DNA of 64,000 nt from Bacteroidota bacterium. GTDB taxonomy: Bacteria; Bacteroidota; Bacteroidia; Chitinophagales; Chitinophagaceae. Location: assembly GCA_023409975.1 (NCBI GenBank), contig JAEYQO010000019.1:106844-170843 (forward strand), read 5' to 3'. A program made the position numbers and the translations under genes. The notes under the pieces are model-generated. The model did not search any database and was not told the origin of the DNA. It saw only the letters and a program-made list of their open reading frames with translations. Positions within the stretch are counted from its first letter, which is position 1; each line of letters starts with the position of its first letter. Shown here piece by piece: positions 39,897 to 49,325 of the stretch.

Positions 39897-42518
39897 ATGA
39901 ACCTCAATAATTTCACAATCAAAGCACAGGAAATCATTCAACAGGCGCAACAGTCGGCGTTTAATAATGGCAACCCCAACATTGAAACACCGCATTTGCT
40001 GAAAGCCCTCCTTCAGGATACCGAAGGCCCTATTCAATACCTGCTTAAAAAGAATAACGTAAATATCTCTTTTGTAGAAAAGAAGCTCGACGAACGGATT
40101 GCAGCGCTTCCGAAAATTCAGAACGGGGAACCTGCTCAAAGCATCACCCGGGAAGTGAATAATGTGGTGCTTCGCGCCGGAGCGATCCTGAAAGAGTTTG
40201 GTGATGAATTCGTTACTCCCGAACACCTCCTCATCGGTATCGTTCAGACCAACGATGAAACCGGAAAACTTTTGAAGGATGCCGGTCTCACAGAAAAAGG
40301 GCTGATCGCTGCAATCAAAGAACTGAGGAAGGGCAGCACGGTCAATTCTCAGACCTCCGAACAGCAGTTCCAGTCCCTGCAGCGTTATGCTAAGAATCTT
40401 AATGAACTGGCCCGCAATGGCAAGCTCGATCCTGTAATCGGCAGGGATGAAGAGATACGCAGGACACTTCATATTCTCTCGCGCCGGTCAAAGAACAACC
40501 CGATCCTCGTTGGTGAACCTGGCGTGGGTAAAACAGCCATCATCGAAGGACTGGCCCACAGGATCATCAATGGAGATGTCCCGGACAACCTGAAAAGCAA
40601 AACGATTTTTGCACTGGATATGGGTGCTCTTATGGCAGGGGCCAAATACCGTGGAGAGTTTGAAGAGCGACTGAAAGGAGTGATTAAAGAAGTGACGGAA
40701 AGCAATGGCGAGATCGTTCTTTTCATCGATGAAATACATACGCTTATCGGTGCAGGTGCTATGGAAGGCGCTATGGACGCAGCCAATATTCTTAAACCCG
40801 CCCTCGCAAGGGGTGAACTACGGGCCATCGGTGCTACTACCCTGAACGAATACCAGAAGTACTTCGAAAAGGATAAAGCACTCGAACGCAGGTTTCAGAA
40901 GGTGTTTGTCGATGAACCGACTCCGGAAGATGCGGTATCGATTCTTCGCGGCCTGAAGGAGCGTTACGAACACCACCACCAGGTAAGGATCAAGGACGAA
41001 GCTATCATCGCGGCGGTCGAACTATCGCACCGCTATATTACCGATAGGTTCCTTCCGGACAAGGCTATTGACCTGATCGATGAAAGTGCAGCCAAACTGA
41101 AACTGGAAATGAATTCTATGCCGGAGGAACTGGATGAGCTGGAACGCAGGATCCGTCAGCAGGAAATTGAAAGGGAGGCGATCAAACGTGAGAATGACGA
41201 AGAGAAACTACGACTTCTCAGCCAGGATATCTCCCTTCTTAATGTAGAGCGCGATACGCTTAAGGCTAAATGGCTGGAAGAAAAAGATATTGTTGATAAG
41301 ATCAATCAGGCTAAGAACGCTATCGAGCAACTAAAGCTGGAAGCTGAAAAAGCTGAAAGGGAAGGTGATTATGGAAAGGTGGCCGAGATCAGATATGGCC
41401 GAATTAAGGAAGAAGAAGAAAAAGTGAAGGCATTCTCCGCTCAACTGGATGAAATGGATACGCAGCATAAACGCCTGCTGAAGGAAGAGGTAGATGCTGA
41501 AGACATAGCGGAAAATGTAGCACGTGCTACAGGAATTCCCGTATCAAGAATGCTCCAGAGTGAGCGCGAACGACTGCTCCATCTCGAAGAAGAACTGCAC
41601 AAAAGGGTGATAGGTCAGAATGAAGCCATCGAAGCAGTTGCTGATGCTATCCGCAGGGGCCGCGCAGGCCTGCAGGATCCTAAACGTCCGATCGGATCGT
41701 TTATATTCCTTGGAACGACTGGCGTGGGTAAAACAGAATTGGCCAAGGCGCTCGCTGAAGTCTTGTTTGATGATGAAAGCATGATGACGCGTATAGACAT
41801 GAGCGAGTACCAGGAAAAACACAGCGTCAGTCGCCTCGTAGGTGCTCCTCCGGGCTACGTTGGCTACGAAGAAGGTGGCCAGCTCACCGAAGCCGTTCGT
41901 CGGAAACCTTATTCTGTCGTCCTGCTGGATGAAATAGAAAAAGCCCACCCCGATACCTTCAACGTCCTCCTGCAGGTGCTGGATGACGGTCGCCTCACGG
42001 ATAACAAGGGCCGGGTGGTGAACTTCAGGAACACGATTATCATCATGACCTCCAACATGGGAAGTCATATCATTCAGGAAAACTTTGCAGATATCGAAGG
42101 CAAGGACGTCGATTTGGTGGTTGACAATACCCGAGACCAGGTGCTGGATCTCCTGCGTCAAATGCTACGCCCGGAGTTTCTCAACAGGATCGACGATGTG
42201 ATCATGTTCCACCCGCTTATGCGCAGAGAGATCAGAGGTATTATCGGCATCCAGCTCCAACAGCTGAAGCAGCAACTGGAACAACAGGGCATACAGCTGG
42301 GTTTTACAGACTATGCGCTGGACTACCTGTCCGAAAGAGGCTTCGACCCTCAGTTTGGTGCCCGCCCGCTGAAAAGACTGATTCAGAAAGATATCATCAA
42401 TTTGTTAAGTAAAAAGATCATTGCTGGCGAAATCGACAAAACAAAACCCGTAATGATCGATGTTTTCGATGGGGTGGTGGTAGTCAGAAATGATAAAGCT
42501 GTTGTGGAAACGGAATAG
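39897..42518 (+). CDS. clpB: ATP-dependent protein disaggregase ClpB
   Basis: An 873-residue AAA+ chaperone. Layout: Clp N-domain (1-150), first AAA domain with GEPGVGKT (about 205), FIDEIHTLIGAG and the aromatic pore motif KYRGEFE, the long coiled-coil middle domain (about 410-525), second AAA domain with GTTGVGKT (about 606), YEEGGQLTE and VVLLDEIEKA, and D2-small with PEFLNRID. The middle domain separates ClpB from ClpA/ClpC. Works with DnaK to rescue aggregated protein. A perfect 21-base-pair terminator follows. Confidence 0.98.
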   Translation: MNLNNFTIKAQEIIQQAQQSAFNNGNPNIETPHLLKALLQDTEGPIQYLLKKNNVNISFVEKKLDERIAALPKIQNGEPAQSITREVNNVVLRAGAILKEFGDEFVTPEHLLIGIVQTNDETGKLLKDAGLTEKGLIAAIKELRKGSTVNSQTSEQQFQSLQRYAKNLNELARNGKLDPVIGRDEEIRRTLHILSRRSKNNPILVGEPGVGKTAIIEGLAHRIINGDVPDNLKSKTIFALDMGALMAGAKYRGEFEERLKGVIKEVTESNGEIVLFIDEIHTLIGAGAMEGAMDAANILKPALARGELRAIGATTLNEYQKYFEKDKALERRFQKVFVDEPTPEDAVSILRGLKERYEHHHQVRIKDEAIIAAVELSHRYITDRFLPDKAIDLIDESAAKLKLEMNSMPEELDELERRIRQQEIEREAIKRENDEEKLRLLSQDISLLNVERDTLKAKWLEEKDIVDKINQAKNAIEQLKLEAEKAEREGDYGKVAEIRYGRIKEEEEKVKAFSAQLDEMDTQHKRLLKEEVDAEDIAENVARATGIPVSRMLQSERERLLHLEEELHKRVIGQNEAIEAVADAIRRGRAGLQDPKRPIGSFIFLGTTGVGKTELAKALAEVLFDDESMMTRIDMSEYQEKHSVSRLVGAPPGYVGYEEGGQLTEAVRRKPYSVVLLDEIEKAHPDTFNVLLQVLDDGRLTDNKGRVVNFRNTIIIMTSNMGSHIIQENFADIEGKDVDLVVDNTRDQVLDLLRQMLRPEFLNRIDDVIMFHPLMRREIRGIIGIQLQQLKQQLEQQGIQLGFTDYALDYLSERGFDPQFGARPLKRLIQKDIINLLSKKIIAGEIDKTKPVMIDVFDGVVVVRNDKAVVETE

Positions 42519-42530
42519 ACAGATCATTAC

Positions 42531-42578
42531 ACTCATGAAAAAAGCGGCGGGCAGTGTCCCGCCGCTTTTTTCATGAGT
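42531..42578. terminator. Bidirectional terminator after clpB with 21-bp perfect stem
   Basis: A perfect inverted repeat of 21 bases (42531-42551 and 42558-42578) with a six-base loop; the GC-rich top GCGGCGGG is flanked by six As and six Ts. It begins 12 bases after the clpB stop. Confidence 0.95.
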
Positions 42579-42640
42579 GACCTTTCAGATAATCTCTATC
42601 GGCGTTCTTTTCGTATATTGAAGCGTATAATGTATGTGCT

Positions 42641-44719
42641 ATGCCTCGTGTGTTGATCCTCCTGTTGTCATTGCTTTATGCTGTTAATACTTTTTCCAGA
42701 TCCCCTTCACCTTTTCTGATCCTGTCGAAGGACAGCCTTCCGGAAGCTTTAAATAGCTGGCTGTATACTAATGAGGACAATGCTTCATTCGCTCAGGTAG
42801 GTTTTGATGACAAGAATTGGAAAACTGTTCAGTCGGGCATGTGGTACGATCAGGCGGATACCGGGAAGTATCCGCGTTTCGAGGGCATTGGCTGGTTTCG
42901 CATTCATCTGAACATCGATTCAACGCTCGTTGATCATCCGCTGGCAATCCAGTACACGCAAATGGGCGCATCAGAAATCTATCTCGATGGGGCCTTACTC
43001 CACAAAACCGGCCGGATAGATGATAGTAGCTCTATAAACCGCAACCGTCAGAACATCCCGTTTGTGTTCACGCTTAAGGACACCGGAAACCATGTGCTGG
43101 CAATCCGCTATGCGAATTTCGATGTTGTCAGAAACTTCAGCTATTTCAATGAAAGGCAGACAGGGTTTCAGATGATAATCAGCGACGCAAATCGAACTAT
43201 TGTCAGTTACCACCTGCAAAGCCTGATTGTTTCCTTTGCATTGGTATTACTTTTTGGCATTTTTCTCTCGCTGTCATTTACCCATGGAATTCTATATTTC
43301 TACTATAAAGCCGAAAAATCGAACCTGTTCTTCAGCCTTTTCAGCCTGAGCCTCGCACTAGGGTTCCTGATCCCGTACATCGGAAGATTCACCCCAAACC
43401 CGACACTAAGGATGACAGCTTTCTCCATCGGTACCCTGGTTATCGCTCTGGCCTGTTTCTCCCTCAGCGGTTTTGTCAATAGTCTGTTCGGCTCCGTCAA
43501 ACTACGTTTTAAACTCATAGCAGCCGCCAGCATTCTGATAGTTGTGACAAGGTTCTTAGATCCTTTAGCCGGACTAATAGCGAATGTAATACTGATGTCA
43601 GTAGTCACACTGGAAGCTATCATTCTCATTGGAAGGGCCATTTATCAAAAGGTTCCCGGCTCCCGGATCATAGGTACGGGATTCATGTTTTTTTCCCTGC
43701 TCTTTCTTTCCCTCGTGACATTCGGTTTATTCAACAAGCATTTGGATATTGACGATTCTACCCCCGTCGGCAAACTGGTGGAACTGATCATCGTTTTAGC
43801 GATACTCAGTATTCCTTTTTCCATGTCGCGCTACCTGGCCTGGAGGTTCTCCAATATGAACCGCGACCTGGCAAACCAACTGATACAGGTTCGAAATCTT
43901 TCGGAAAGGGCCCTCAAACAGGAACGGGAAAAGAAGCAGTTGCTTGAAAACCGGAGGGAAGAACTAGAACAGGAGGTAGCGGTCCGTACGATGGAAGTAC
44001 TCGCTCAGAAGCAGCAGATTGAACGTCAGCATGAAGAGCTGAAACAGGAAAAGCAGAAAACAGATGAGCTACTCAGGAATATTCTCCCTGAGGGGGTAGC
44101 AATGGAACTTAAGGAGACGGGTTCTACGAAAGCACGTCTGTATGACCAGGTATCGGTGCTGTTCACTGACTTCGTCAACTTCACCCAGGCTGCAGAGGTT
44201 ATGGATCCCGGCAATCTGGTAGAAGAACTGCACACCTGCTTCAAAGCTTTTGATGAAATTGTCACCAGGCACGGGCTAGAGAAGATAAAAACGATCGGGG
44301 ACGCCTACCTCGCGGTAGCCGGTTTACCTGAGGCAGATCCGCAACATGCCTGTAAGGCGGTCAGCGCAGCGATGGAGATCCTGAATTTTATGGAAACAAG
44401 AAAGGAGCAACTGGGCGACCGTTGTTTCCGTCTGCGGGTAGGTATCCATTCCGGTCCGTTGATAGCTGGTATAGTCGGGGTGAAAAAGTTCGCCTACGAT
44501 ATCTGGGGAGACACGGTCAATACTGCCGCCAGGATGGAGCAGGCCAGTGAGCCCGGGAAGATCAATATCTCTCAAACCACCTACAATCTGGTAAAAGCTC
44601 ACTTTCCCTGCAGGAGCCGTGGAGAGATTCTGGCAAAAAACAAGGGCACGCTGTCGATGTACTTTGTTGAGCAATACACTGCCGGTATTCTTGCTGATGA
44701 TCAGCTCGTTACACTTTGA
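42641..44719 (+). CDS. Receptor-like class III adenylate/guanylate cyclase (7TM)
   Basis: A 692-residue membrane enzyme. A signal peptide is followed by a periplasmic jelly-roll domain (about 40-180; WFRIHLNID, MGASEIYLDG) as in 7TMR-DISM or glycosidase-type carbohydrate-binding modules. Seven hydrophobic helices span about 185-400, then a coiled coil (about 415-490). The catalytic domain (about 505-675) has LFTDFVNFTQ with metal-binding Asp, KIKTIGDAYLAV with the base-selecting Lys, GIHSGPLIAGIVG and YDIWGDTVNTAARM with the matching Asp and transition-state Asn/Arg. Lys plus Asp predicts ATP rather than GTP as substrate. Ligand unknown. Confidence 0.9.
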   Translation: MPRVLILLLSLLYAVNTFSRSPSPFLILSKDSLPEALNSWLYTNEDNASFAQVGFDDKNWKTVQSGMWYDQADTGKYPRFEGIGWFRIHLNIDSTLVDHPLAIQYTQMGASEIYLDGALLHKTGRIDDSSSINRNRQNIPFVFTLKDTGNHVLAIRYANFDVVRNFSYFNERQTGFQMIISDANRTIVSYHLQSLIVSFALVLLFGIFLSLSFTHGILYFYYKAEKSNLFFSLFSLSLALGFLIPYIGRFTPNPTLRMTAFSIGTLVIALACFSLSGFVNSLFGSVKLRFKLIAAASILIVVTRFLDPLAGLIANVILMSVVTLEAIILIGRAIYQKVPGSRIIGTGFMFFSLLFLSLVTFGLFNKHLDIDDSTPVGKLVELIIVLAILSIPFSMSRYLAWRFSNMNRDLANQLIQVRNLSERALKQEREKKQLLENRREELEQEVAVRTMEVLAQKQQIERQHEELKQEKQKTDELLRNILPEGVAMELKETGSTKARLYDQVSVLFTDFVNFTQAAEVMDPGNLVEELHTCFKAFDEIVTRHGLEKIKTIGDAYLAVAGLPEADPQHACKAVSAAMEILNFMETRKEQLGDRCFRLRVGIHSGPLIAGIVGVKKFAYDIWGDTVNTAARMEQASEPGKINISQTTYNLVKAHFPCRSRGEILAKNKGTLSMYFVEQYTAGILADDQLVTL

Positions 44720-44752
44720 CTAAATGTGTGGGGCTGTTTACGCAAAAGCCAG

Positions 44753-44786
44753 GTTCACCGGTTTCGCAGGTACGAAACCGGTGAAC
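44753..44786. terminator. Hairpin between cyclase and TonB-domain genes
   Basis: A perfect 14-base-pair inverted repeat (GTTCACCGGTTTCG and complement) with a six-base loop lies between convergent genes. No T-run on either side, so it may block transcription weakly or protect 3' ends. Confidence 0.6.
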
Positions 44787-44804
44787 GAATGAAGTATAAT
44801 TAAA

Positions 44805-45224
44805 CTATTTAACAGGTTTTACTGAAGAGGCCTTCTTGTCCAGCTTGAAAAGAACCGGAACAGTATATAATGCGGCTACAGCTTTACCATCCGCCACTGC
44901 TGGTTTCCAGCGGGGCATTTCTCTGATGACCCTTTCTGCCTCTGCATCCAGAAGTGGGTTTACAGAACGGACCACTTCAATATCTCCGACCTGGCCATCC
45001 TGCTCTATAGTAAATCGAACTATGACCTTGCCCTCCAGTCCTTTTTTCTCTGCTTCCTTTGGGTATTTCAGGTTGTTCTGTAGGTACTCCGTGACCTCGC
45101 CGTCGAATTCAGGCATCTGGTCTACATAGGTGTAAACCATTTTCTGGGAACTGTTTTGTGCGAAGCCAACATCGGGTGCAGTGACGAAGATGCCTAATGC
45201 AAGAGCAATGATGATTCTTTTCAT
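44805..45224 (-). CDS. Secreted TonB C-terminal-domain protein
   Basis: A 139-residue protein with a cleavable signal (to GFAQ, residue 23) followed by a TonB C-terminal domain: PEFDGEVTEYLQNNLKYPKEAEKKGLEGKVIVRFTI ... VRSVNPLLDAEAERVI ... MPRWKPA. There is no membrane anchor and no proline-rich linker, so it cannot work as a classical TonB bound to ExbBD. Such free domains are common in Bacteroidota and of unclear role. It is convergent with the cyclase gene. Confidence 0.88.
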   Translation of the reverse strand: MKRIIIALALGIFVTAPDVGFAQNSSQKMVYTYVDQMPEFDGEVTEYLQNNLKYPKEAEKKGLEGKVIVRFTIEQDGQVGDIEVVRSVNPLLDAEAERVIREMPRWKPAVADGKAVAALYTVPVLFKLDKKASSVKPVK

Positions 45225-45495
45225 AATAGCTTGTTTTGAAGTATAGACTCAAATAGCAAAAGAAATCCATAAAAGCCTGACGAGTGGATGAGTTTTGACT
45301 CTGAGCTGACGGTAGCCTGGCAGTACGATGACAAGCAGATGCCTCTTACCTGATACTTTGGTGATTTGTTGATGACTCTGATGGTAAGGCGCTTATAAGG
45401 CGTATATATGCCGGAGATATCCCGGCTTAAGCCGCATCCTTTAAATCTGAATATTATATGAGGTGATTTGTGTAAATTATTTGCCTGCGGAGTAT

Positions 45496-45831
45496 TCAGG
45501 ACGTGGTGGCAGCGCGAAACCATGCTTTCAACAAGGTTGGATCCAGGTCGGTAGTCTTCCTGATTTTAATATGGCGCATATCCTTACCTGTTCCCTCCAG
45601 TAGATGATTGGGATCCTCTAATTTGTCTGACCTGAAGAAACCAAGCGTGACATATGCTTTCGTAGATTTCAGATAGGCAAAATCCTGACCCTTCCTGAAA
45701 ACGGGGCGGCTCCATTTCATCTCTTCTGTGGTTCCAGGGACCGTTTCGTGGATGAGCGAGCGGATGGCAGCCATAATAGTCTTCTGTTCTGCAGGTGCTC
45801 CTTCGATAAATGCCGTTACCTCTTCGTTCAT
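45496..45831 (-). CDS. DUF1801 (YdhG-like) domain protein
   Basis: A 111-residue soluble protein with the YdhG/DUF1801 pattern: an N-terminal helix (EEVTAFIEG), EEMKWSRPVF, FAYLKSTKAYVTLGFF and a helical end with MRHIKIRK. The family is small and without known biochemical activity. It is the gene next to, and divergent from, rpsJ. The 271-base gap to 45224 contains nothing I can support as a gene. Confidence 0.82.
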   Translation of the reverse strand: MNEEVTAFIEGAPAEQKTIMAAIRSLIHETVPGTTEEMKWSRPVFRKGQDFAYLKSTKAYVTLGFFRSDKLEDPNHLLEGTGKDMRHIKIRKTTDLDPTLLKAWFRAATTS

Positions 45832-45928
45832 TTTGACTCTGATTATTGCAAAAATATCAATTAACAGGGTGGTTTACTAAGGATGAATTTTTCGGAAAGC
45901 GCCGTTACTGAAAAAAAATCGATTTTAT

Positions 45929-45960
45929 TTTGTTGAATAAAAAAACTCCGCTTACCTTTG
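45929..45960 (+). promoter_or_regulatory. Promoter of the S10 ribosomal protein operon
   Basis: TTTG (45929-45932), a 20-base spacer, then TACCTTTG (45953-45960). A near-ideal Bacteroidota promoter, 39 bases before the rpsJ ATG. Confidence 0.8.
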
Positions 45961-45999
45961 CAGTCCCAAATTTTTACGGGGTAGAAGATATTTATAAGT

Positions 46000-46305
46000 A
46001 TGTCACAGCGTATCAGAATCAAGCTGAAATCTTACGACCACAACCTGGTTGATAAGTCTGCAGAGAAAATTGTTAAGACTGTGCGCAATACGGGAGCGGT
46101 AGTAACAGGACCAATTCCTTTGCCTACAGACAAGAAGATCTTTACGGTATTACGCTCACCGCACGTCAACAAGAAGTCACGTGAGCAATTCCAACTTTGC
46201 ACCCACAAGCGCTTGTTGGATATCTATACTTCCTCTTCTCGTACTGTAGACGCGCTCTCTAAACTGGATCTTCCCAGTGGCGTTGAAGTAGAGATCAAGG
46301 CTTGA
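46000..46305 (+). CDS. rpsJ: 30S ribosomal protein S10
   Basis: 101 residues, QRIRIKLKSYDHNLVD at the start and GPIPLPTDKKIFTVLRSPHVNKKSREQFQ in the long loop, typical of S10. First gene of the cluster, directly behind its own promoter; fusA and the str genes are not upstream. S10 sits in the 30S head and, as NusE, also takes part in antitermination. Confidence 0.98.
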   Translation: MSQRIRIKLKSYDHNLVDKSAEKIVKTVRNTGAVVTGPIPLPTDKKIFTVLRSPHVNKKSREQFQLCTHKRLLDIYTSSSRTVDALSKLDLPSGVEVEIKA

Positions 46306-46412
46306 TAAGTACCGTCCCCGTAAGGCGACATTTGTTCTTTAACAGATAAAGTTAAACGGTCTATCCCGGACCACACAACAGGCAACCGGGCGCTAGACTT
46401 AAAAATATAGAA

Positions 46413-47030
46413 ATGAAAGGTATTATTGGTAGAAAAATCGGCATGACCAGTGTGTTTGAGCCGAATGGCAAGCAGACCGCTTGTACCATCATCGAAGCTG
46501 GTCCTTGTGTGGTTACCCAAAAGAAGACCGTAGATACCGACGGTTATAGTGCGTTACAGATCGCATACGGAGAAGCCAAAGAAAAGAATACTCCGAAGGC
46601 ACTCCAGAATCACTTCGCAAAGGCAAATACCACGCCTAAATCTGTAGTAAAAGAAATTCGTAATTGTTCCATTGATAAAGAAGTAGGTGAATCCATCACC
46701 TGTGAGATCTTCGCCGAAGGTGATAAAGTATCCGTTATTGGTACTACCAAGGGTAAAGGTTTCCAGGGTGTTGTAAAACGCCATGGCTTCGCTGGTGTGG
46801 GTGAGGCTTCCCACGGTCAGCATGATCGTCAGCGCGCTCCGGGTTCTATCGGTGGTTCCTCCTATCCCAGCCGTGTATTCAAAGGAATGCGCATGGCCGG
46901 CCGTATGGGCGGAGACCGCGTTAAGATCAAGGCGCTACGCGTTGTAAAAGTATTCCCCGAGCAAAACTACATCCTGATTGCAGGGTCTGTTCCGGGTCAT
47001 AATGGTTCTATTGTTTTAATTCAGAATTAA
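46413..47030 (+). CDS. rplC: 50S ribosomal protein L3
   Basis: 205 residues starting MKGIIGRKIGMTSVF, with the long internal loop GxGxxHGQHDRQRAPGSIGGSSYPSRV that reaches toward the peptidyl transferase centre. 107 bases after rpsJ; ends seven bases before rplD. Confidence 0.98.
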   Translation: MKGIIGRKIGMTSVFEPNGKQTACTIIEAGPCVVTQKKTVDTDGYSALQIAYGEAKEKNTPKALQNHFAKANTTPKSVVKEIRNCSIDKEVGESITCEIFAEGDKVSVIGTTKGKGFQGVVKRHGFAGVGEASHGQHDRQRAPGSIGGSSYPSRVFKGMRMAGRMGGDRVKIKALRVVKVFPEQNYILIAGSVPGHNGSIVLIQN

Positions 47031-47037
47031 TTAAGTC

Positions 47038-47673
47038 ATGCAAGTTGACGTTTTAAATAGTAAAGGTGAAAAGACAGGTCGTTCCTTGGAACTACCGGAT
47101 GAGATTTTCAACATTGAGCCAAACGATCATTGCATTTACCTGGCCGTAAAGCAATACCTGGCAGCTAAGCGCCAGGGAACCCATAGCACGAAAACCCGTG
47201 CAGAGGTTCATGGTTCTTCCAAGAAGCTGCACCGCCAGAAGGGTACCGGTGGCTCACGTAAGGGTAACATCCGCAACCCACTCTATAAAGGTGGTGGTAC
47301 CATCAACGGTCCTAAACCACACGATTACGATTTCAAGCTGAATCGTAAAGTGAAGGATCTGGCAAAGATGTCTGCTCTGGCTCACAAGGCTCGCGAGAAC
47401 AAAATCGTAGTCGTTGAGGACTTTAACCTTGATGCTCCGAAAACAAAAGATTTCAGCAACATATTGTCTGCTCTGAAAGGTGAAAACAGGAAATCACTGG
47501 TGGTACTCCCTGAGTATGATACCAATGTGTACCTGAGCGGAAGGAACCTGCAGTCTAACAAAACTGTGATCCTCAGCGATATGAATACCTACGATCTGAT
47601 GAACGCTAACGTGCTGATCTTCACCGAAAGCGCAGCCAAATTGTTCGAAGAACCCGTAGAAGCTGAAGCATAA
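47038..47673 (+). CDS. rplD: 50S ribosomal protein L4
   Basis: 211 residues. The extended tunnel loop appears as RAEVHGSSKKLHRQKGTGG...NPLYKGGG. L4 can act as an autoregulator of the S10 operon in other bacteria; no leader element for that was recognised here. Confidence 0.97.
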   Translation: MQVDVLNSKGEKTGRSLELPDEIFNIEPNDHCIYLAVKQYLAAKRQGTHSTKTRAEVHGSSKKLHRQKGTGGSRKGNIRNPLYKGGGTINGPKPHDYDFKLNRKVKDLAKMSALAHKARENKIVVVEDFNLDAPKTKDFSNILSALKGENRKSLVVLPEYDTNVYLSGRNLQSNKTVILSDMNTYDLMNANVLIFTESAAKLFEEPVEAEA

Positions 47674-47751
47674 TTAGTAACAACAAAAGAATTGTCTAAC
47701 AACATGGGGTAGGGTGAGAATCCGAACCACCATTGACAAACAAAAATAATA

Positions 47752-48048
47752 ATGAAACTCGCTGACGTTTTGGTTAGACCAGTGCTCACTGAAAAAGTAA
47801 ACCTCCAGATGGAGAATTCCGGAAGGTATACGTTCCAGGTGGACAGGAATGCCAATAAACTGGAGATCAAAAAAGCTGTAGAGGAATTTTACGGCGTGAA
47901 GGTGACTGATGTGAATACAGTGGTGGTTCCAGGAAAGAAGAAGACCCGCTATACCAAGGCAGGTTTCCTGAAAGGTATGAAACCCGCCTACAAAAAGGCA
48001 GTTGTAACACTGGCTGAGGGAGACTCTATTGATTTATTCTCAATGTAG
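47752..48048 (+). CDS. rplW: 50S ribosomal protein L23
   Basis: 98 residues beginning LADVLVRPVLTEK, with YTFQVDRNANKLEIKKAVEEFYGVKV and a basic loop PGKKKTRYTKAGF. L23 lies at the tunnel exit and is a docking site for trigger factor and SRP. Confidence 0.97.
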   Translation: MKLADVLVRPVLTEKVNLQMENSGRYTFQVDRNANKLEIKKAVEEFYGVKVTDVNTVVVPGKKKTRYTKAGFLKGMKPAYKKAVVTLAEGDSIDLFSM

Positions 48049-48121
48049 AAAATGTAAAGGTGTAAAGTTGGAACGGCTATCTGCCAATCCACTGACAACT
48101 TAACAACTTAACAAAAAGAAA

Positions 48122-48964
48122 ATGGCATTACGTAAATACAAACCGGTTACAGCCGGAACACGTTGGAGAATCGGTAACGCTTATGCTGAAGTTACCACTA
48201 ATGAGCCCGAGAAGAGCCTTCTGGAACCTCTGCCTGGCACTGGTGGCCGTAACGCACAAGGTCGTCGCGCTATGCGTTATATCGGTGGCGGTAACAAGAA
48301 AATGTACCGTAAGATCGATTTCAAGAGGAACAAGAAAGATGTTCCCGCTACTGTAAAAACAATCGAGTACGATCCTAACCGTACGGCTTTCATCGCACTG
48401 CTGCACTATGCAGATGGCGAAAAGCGCTACATCCTGGCTCCACAGGGCCTGGAAGTCGGTGCTCAGATCGTTAGCGGTGAAGCGGTTGCTCCTGAAGTGG
48501 GTAATGCCTTGTTGCTTAAGAATATGCCTCTGGGTACTGTGGTTCACAATATAGAGATGCATCCCGGTCAGGGTGGTGCGCTCGCCCGCTCAGCCGGCAC
48601 CTATGCTCAGCTGAATGCAAAAGAAGAAAGATACGCGGTTCTGAAGATGCCTTCCGGTGAGCTTCGTAAAGTCCTCGGTACCTGTATGGCAACCGTAGGA
48701 ATCGTTTCTAACAGCGACCATGCACTCCAGTCTATGGGTAAAGCAGGCCGCAATCGCTGGAAAGGTATTCGTCCTCGTAACCGTGGTGTTGCCATGAACC
48801 CGGTAGATCACCCAATGGGTGGTGGTGAAGGCCGCTCTTCTGGTGGCCATCCACGCAGCCGTACTGGTAAATACGCTAAGGGTGAGAAAACACGTAGCAG
48901 AACCAAAGGTTCGAACAAGCTGATCATACAGCGCAGCAACGGTAAAAAATTAAGTAACAATTAA
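48122..48964 (+). CDS. rplB: 50S ribosomal protein L2
   Basis: 280 residues with LRKYKPVTAGTRWR at the N-terminus, the GRNAQGRRAMRYIGGGNKK basic segment, and the C-terminal peptidyl-transferase loop RGVAMNPVDHPMGGGEGR containing the universally conserved His. Basic tail ends the protein. Confidence 0.98.
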   Translation: MALRKYKPVTAGTRWRIGNAYAEVTTNEPEKSLLEPLPGTGGRNAQGRRAMRYIGGGNKKMYRKIDFKRNKKDVPATVKTIEYDPNRTAFIALLHYADGEKRYILAPQGLEVGAQIVSGEAVAPEVGNALLLKNMPLGTVVHNIEMHPGQGGALARSAGTYAQLNAKEERYAVLKMPSGELRKVLGTCMATVGIVSNSDHALQSMGKAGRNRWKGIRPRNRGVAMNPVDHPMGGGEGRSSGGHPRSRTGKYAKGEKTRSRTKGSNKLIIQRSNGKKLSNN

Positions 48965-48998
48965 TAGACTTCGGTCAAAACAATAAAAGAAAAAGCCA

Positions 48999-49265
48999 AT
49001 GGCTCGTTCAATTAGAAAAGGTCCTTATGTAGCAGCAAAGCTGGAGCGTAAAGTTCTGGCAATGAACGAAGGAAAGTCAAAGAAGGGTGTTATTAAAACC
49101 TGGAGCCGCCGCTCTACGATCACACCGGATTTTGTTGGTCAGACCTTCGCAGTGCATAATGGTAACAAATTCATCCCTGTCTATGTTACCGAGTATATGG
49201 TCGGTCACAAACTGGGAGAGTTTGCTCCTACCCGCAACTTCAAAGGACATAGCGGTAACAAGTAA
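48999..49265 (+). CDS. rpsS: 30S ribosomal protein S19
   Basis: 88 residues: ARSIRKGPYV, IKTWSRRSTITPDFVG and VTEYMVGHKLGEFAPTR are diagnostic. Located between rplB and rplV as in other bacteria. Confidence 0.98.
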   Translation: MARSIRKGPYVAAKLERKVLAMNEGKSKKGVIKTWSRRSTITPDFVGQTFAVHNGNKFIPVYVTEYMVGHKLGEFAPTRNFKGHSGNK

Positions 49266-49325
49266 TCAATAAACACATAGACGTTCGTCTTCTGGCAGCG
49301 TCGCAATTAGAAAATACAACGAAAA

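Noticed and set aside
41544..42161. 205-codon antisense frame inside clpB
   Set aside because: Overlaps the conserved second AAA domain; no plausible start context.
45221..45523. 100-codon minus-strand frame between the TonB-domain and DUF1801 genes
   Set aside because: Overlaps the ends of both neighbours, no family resemblance and no start signal.
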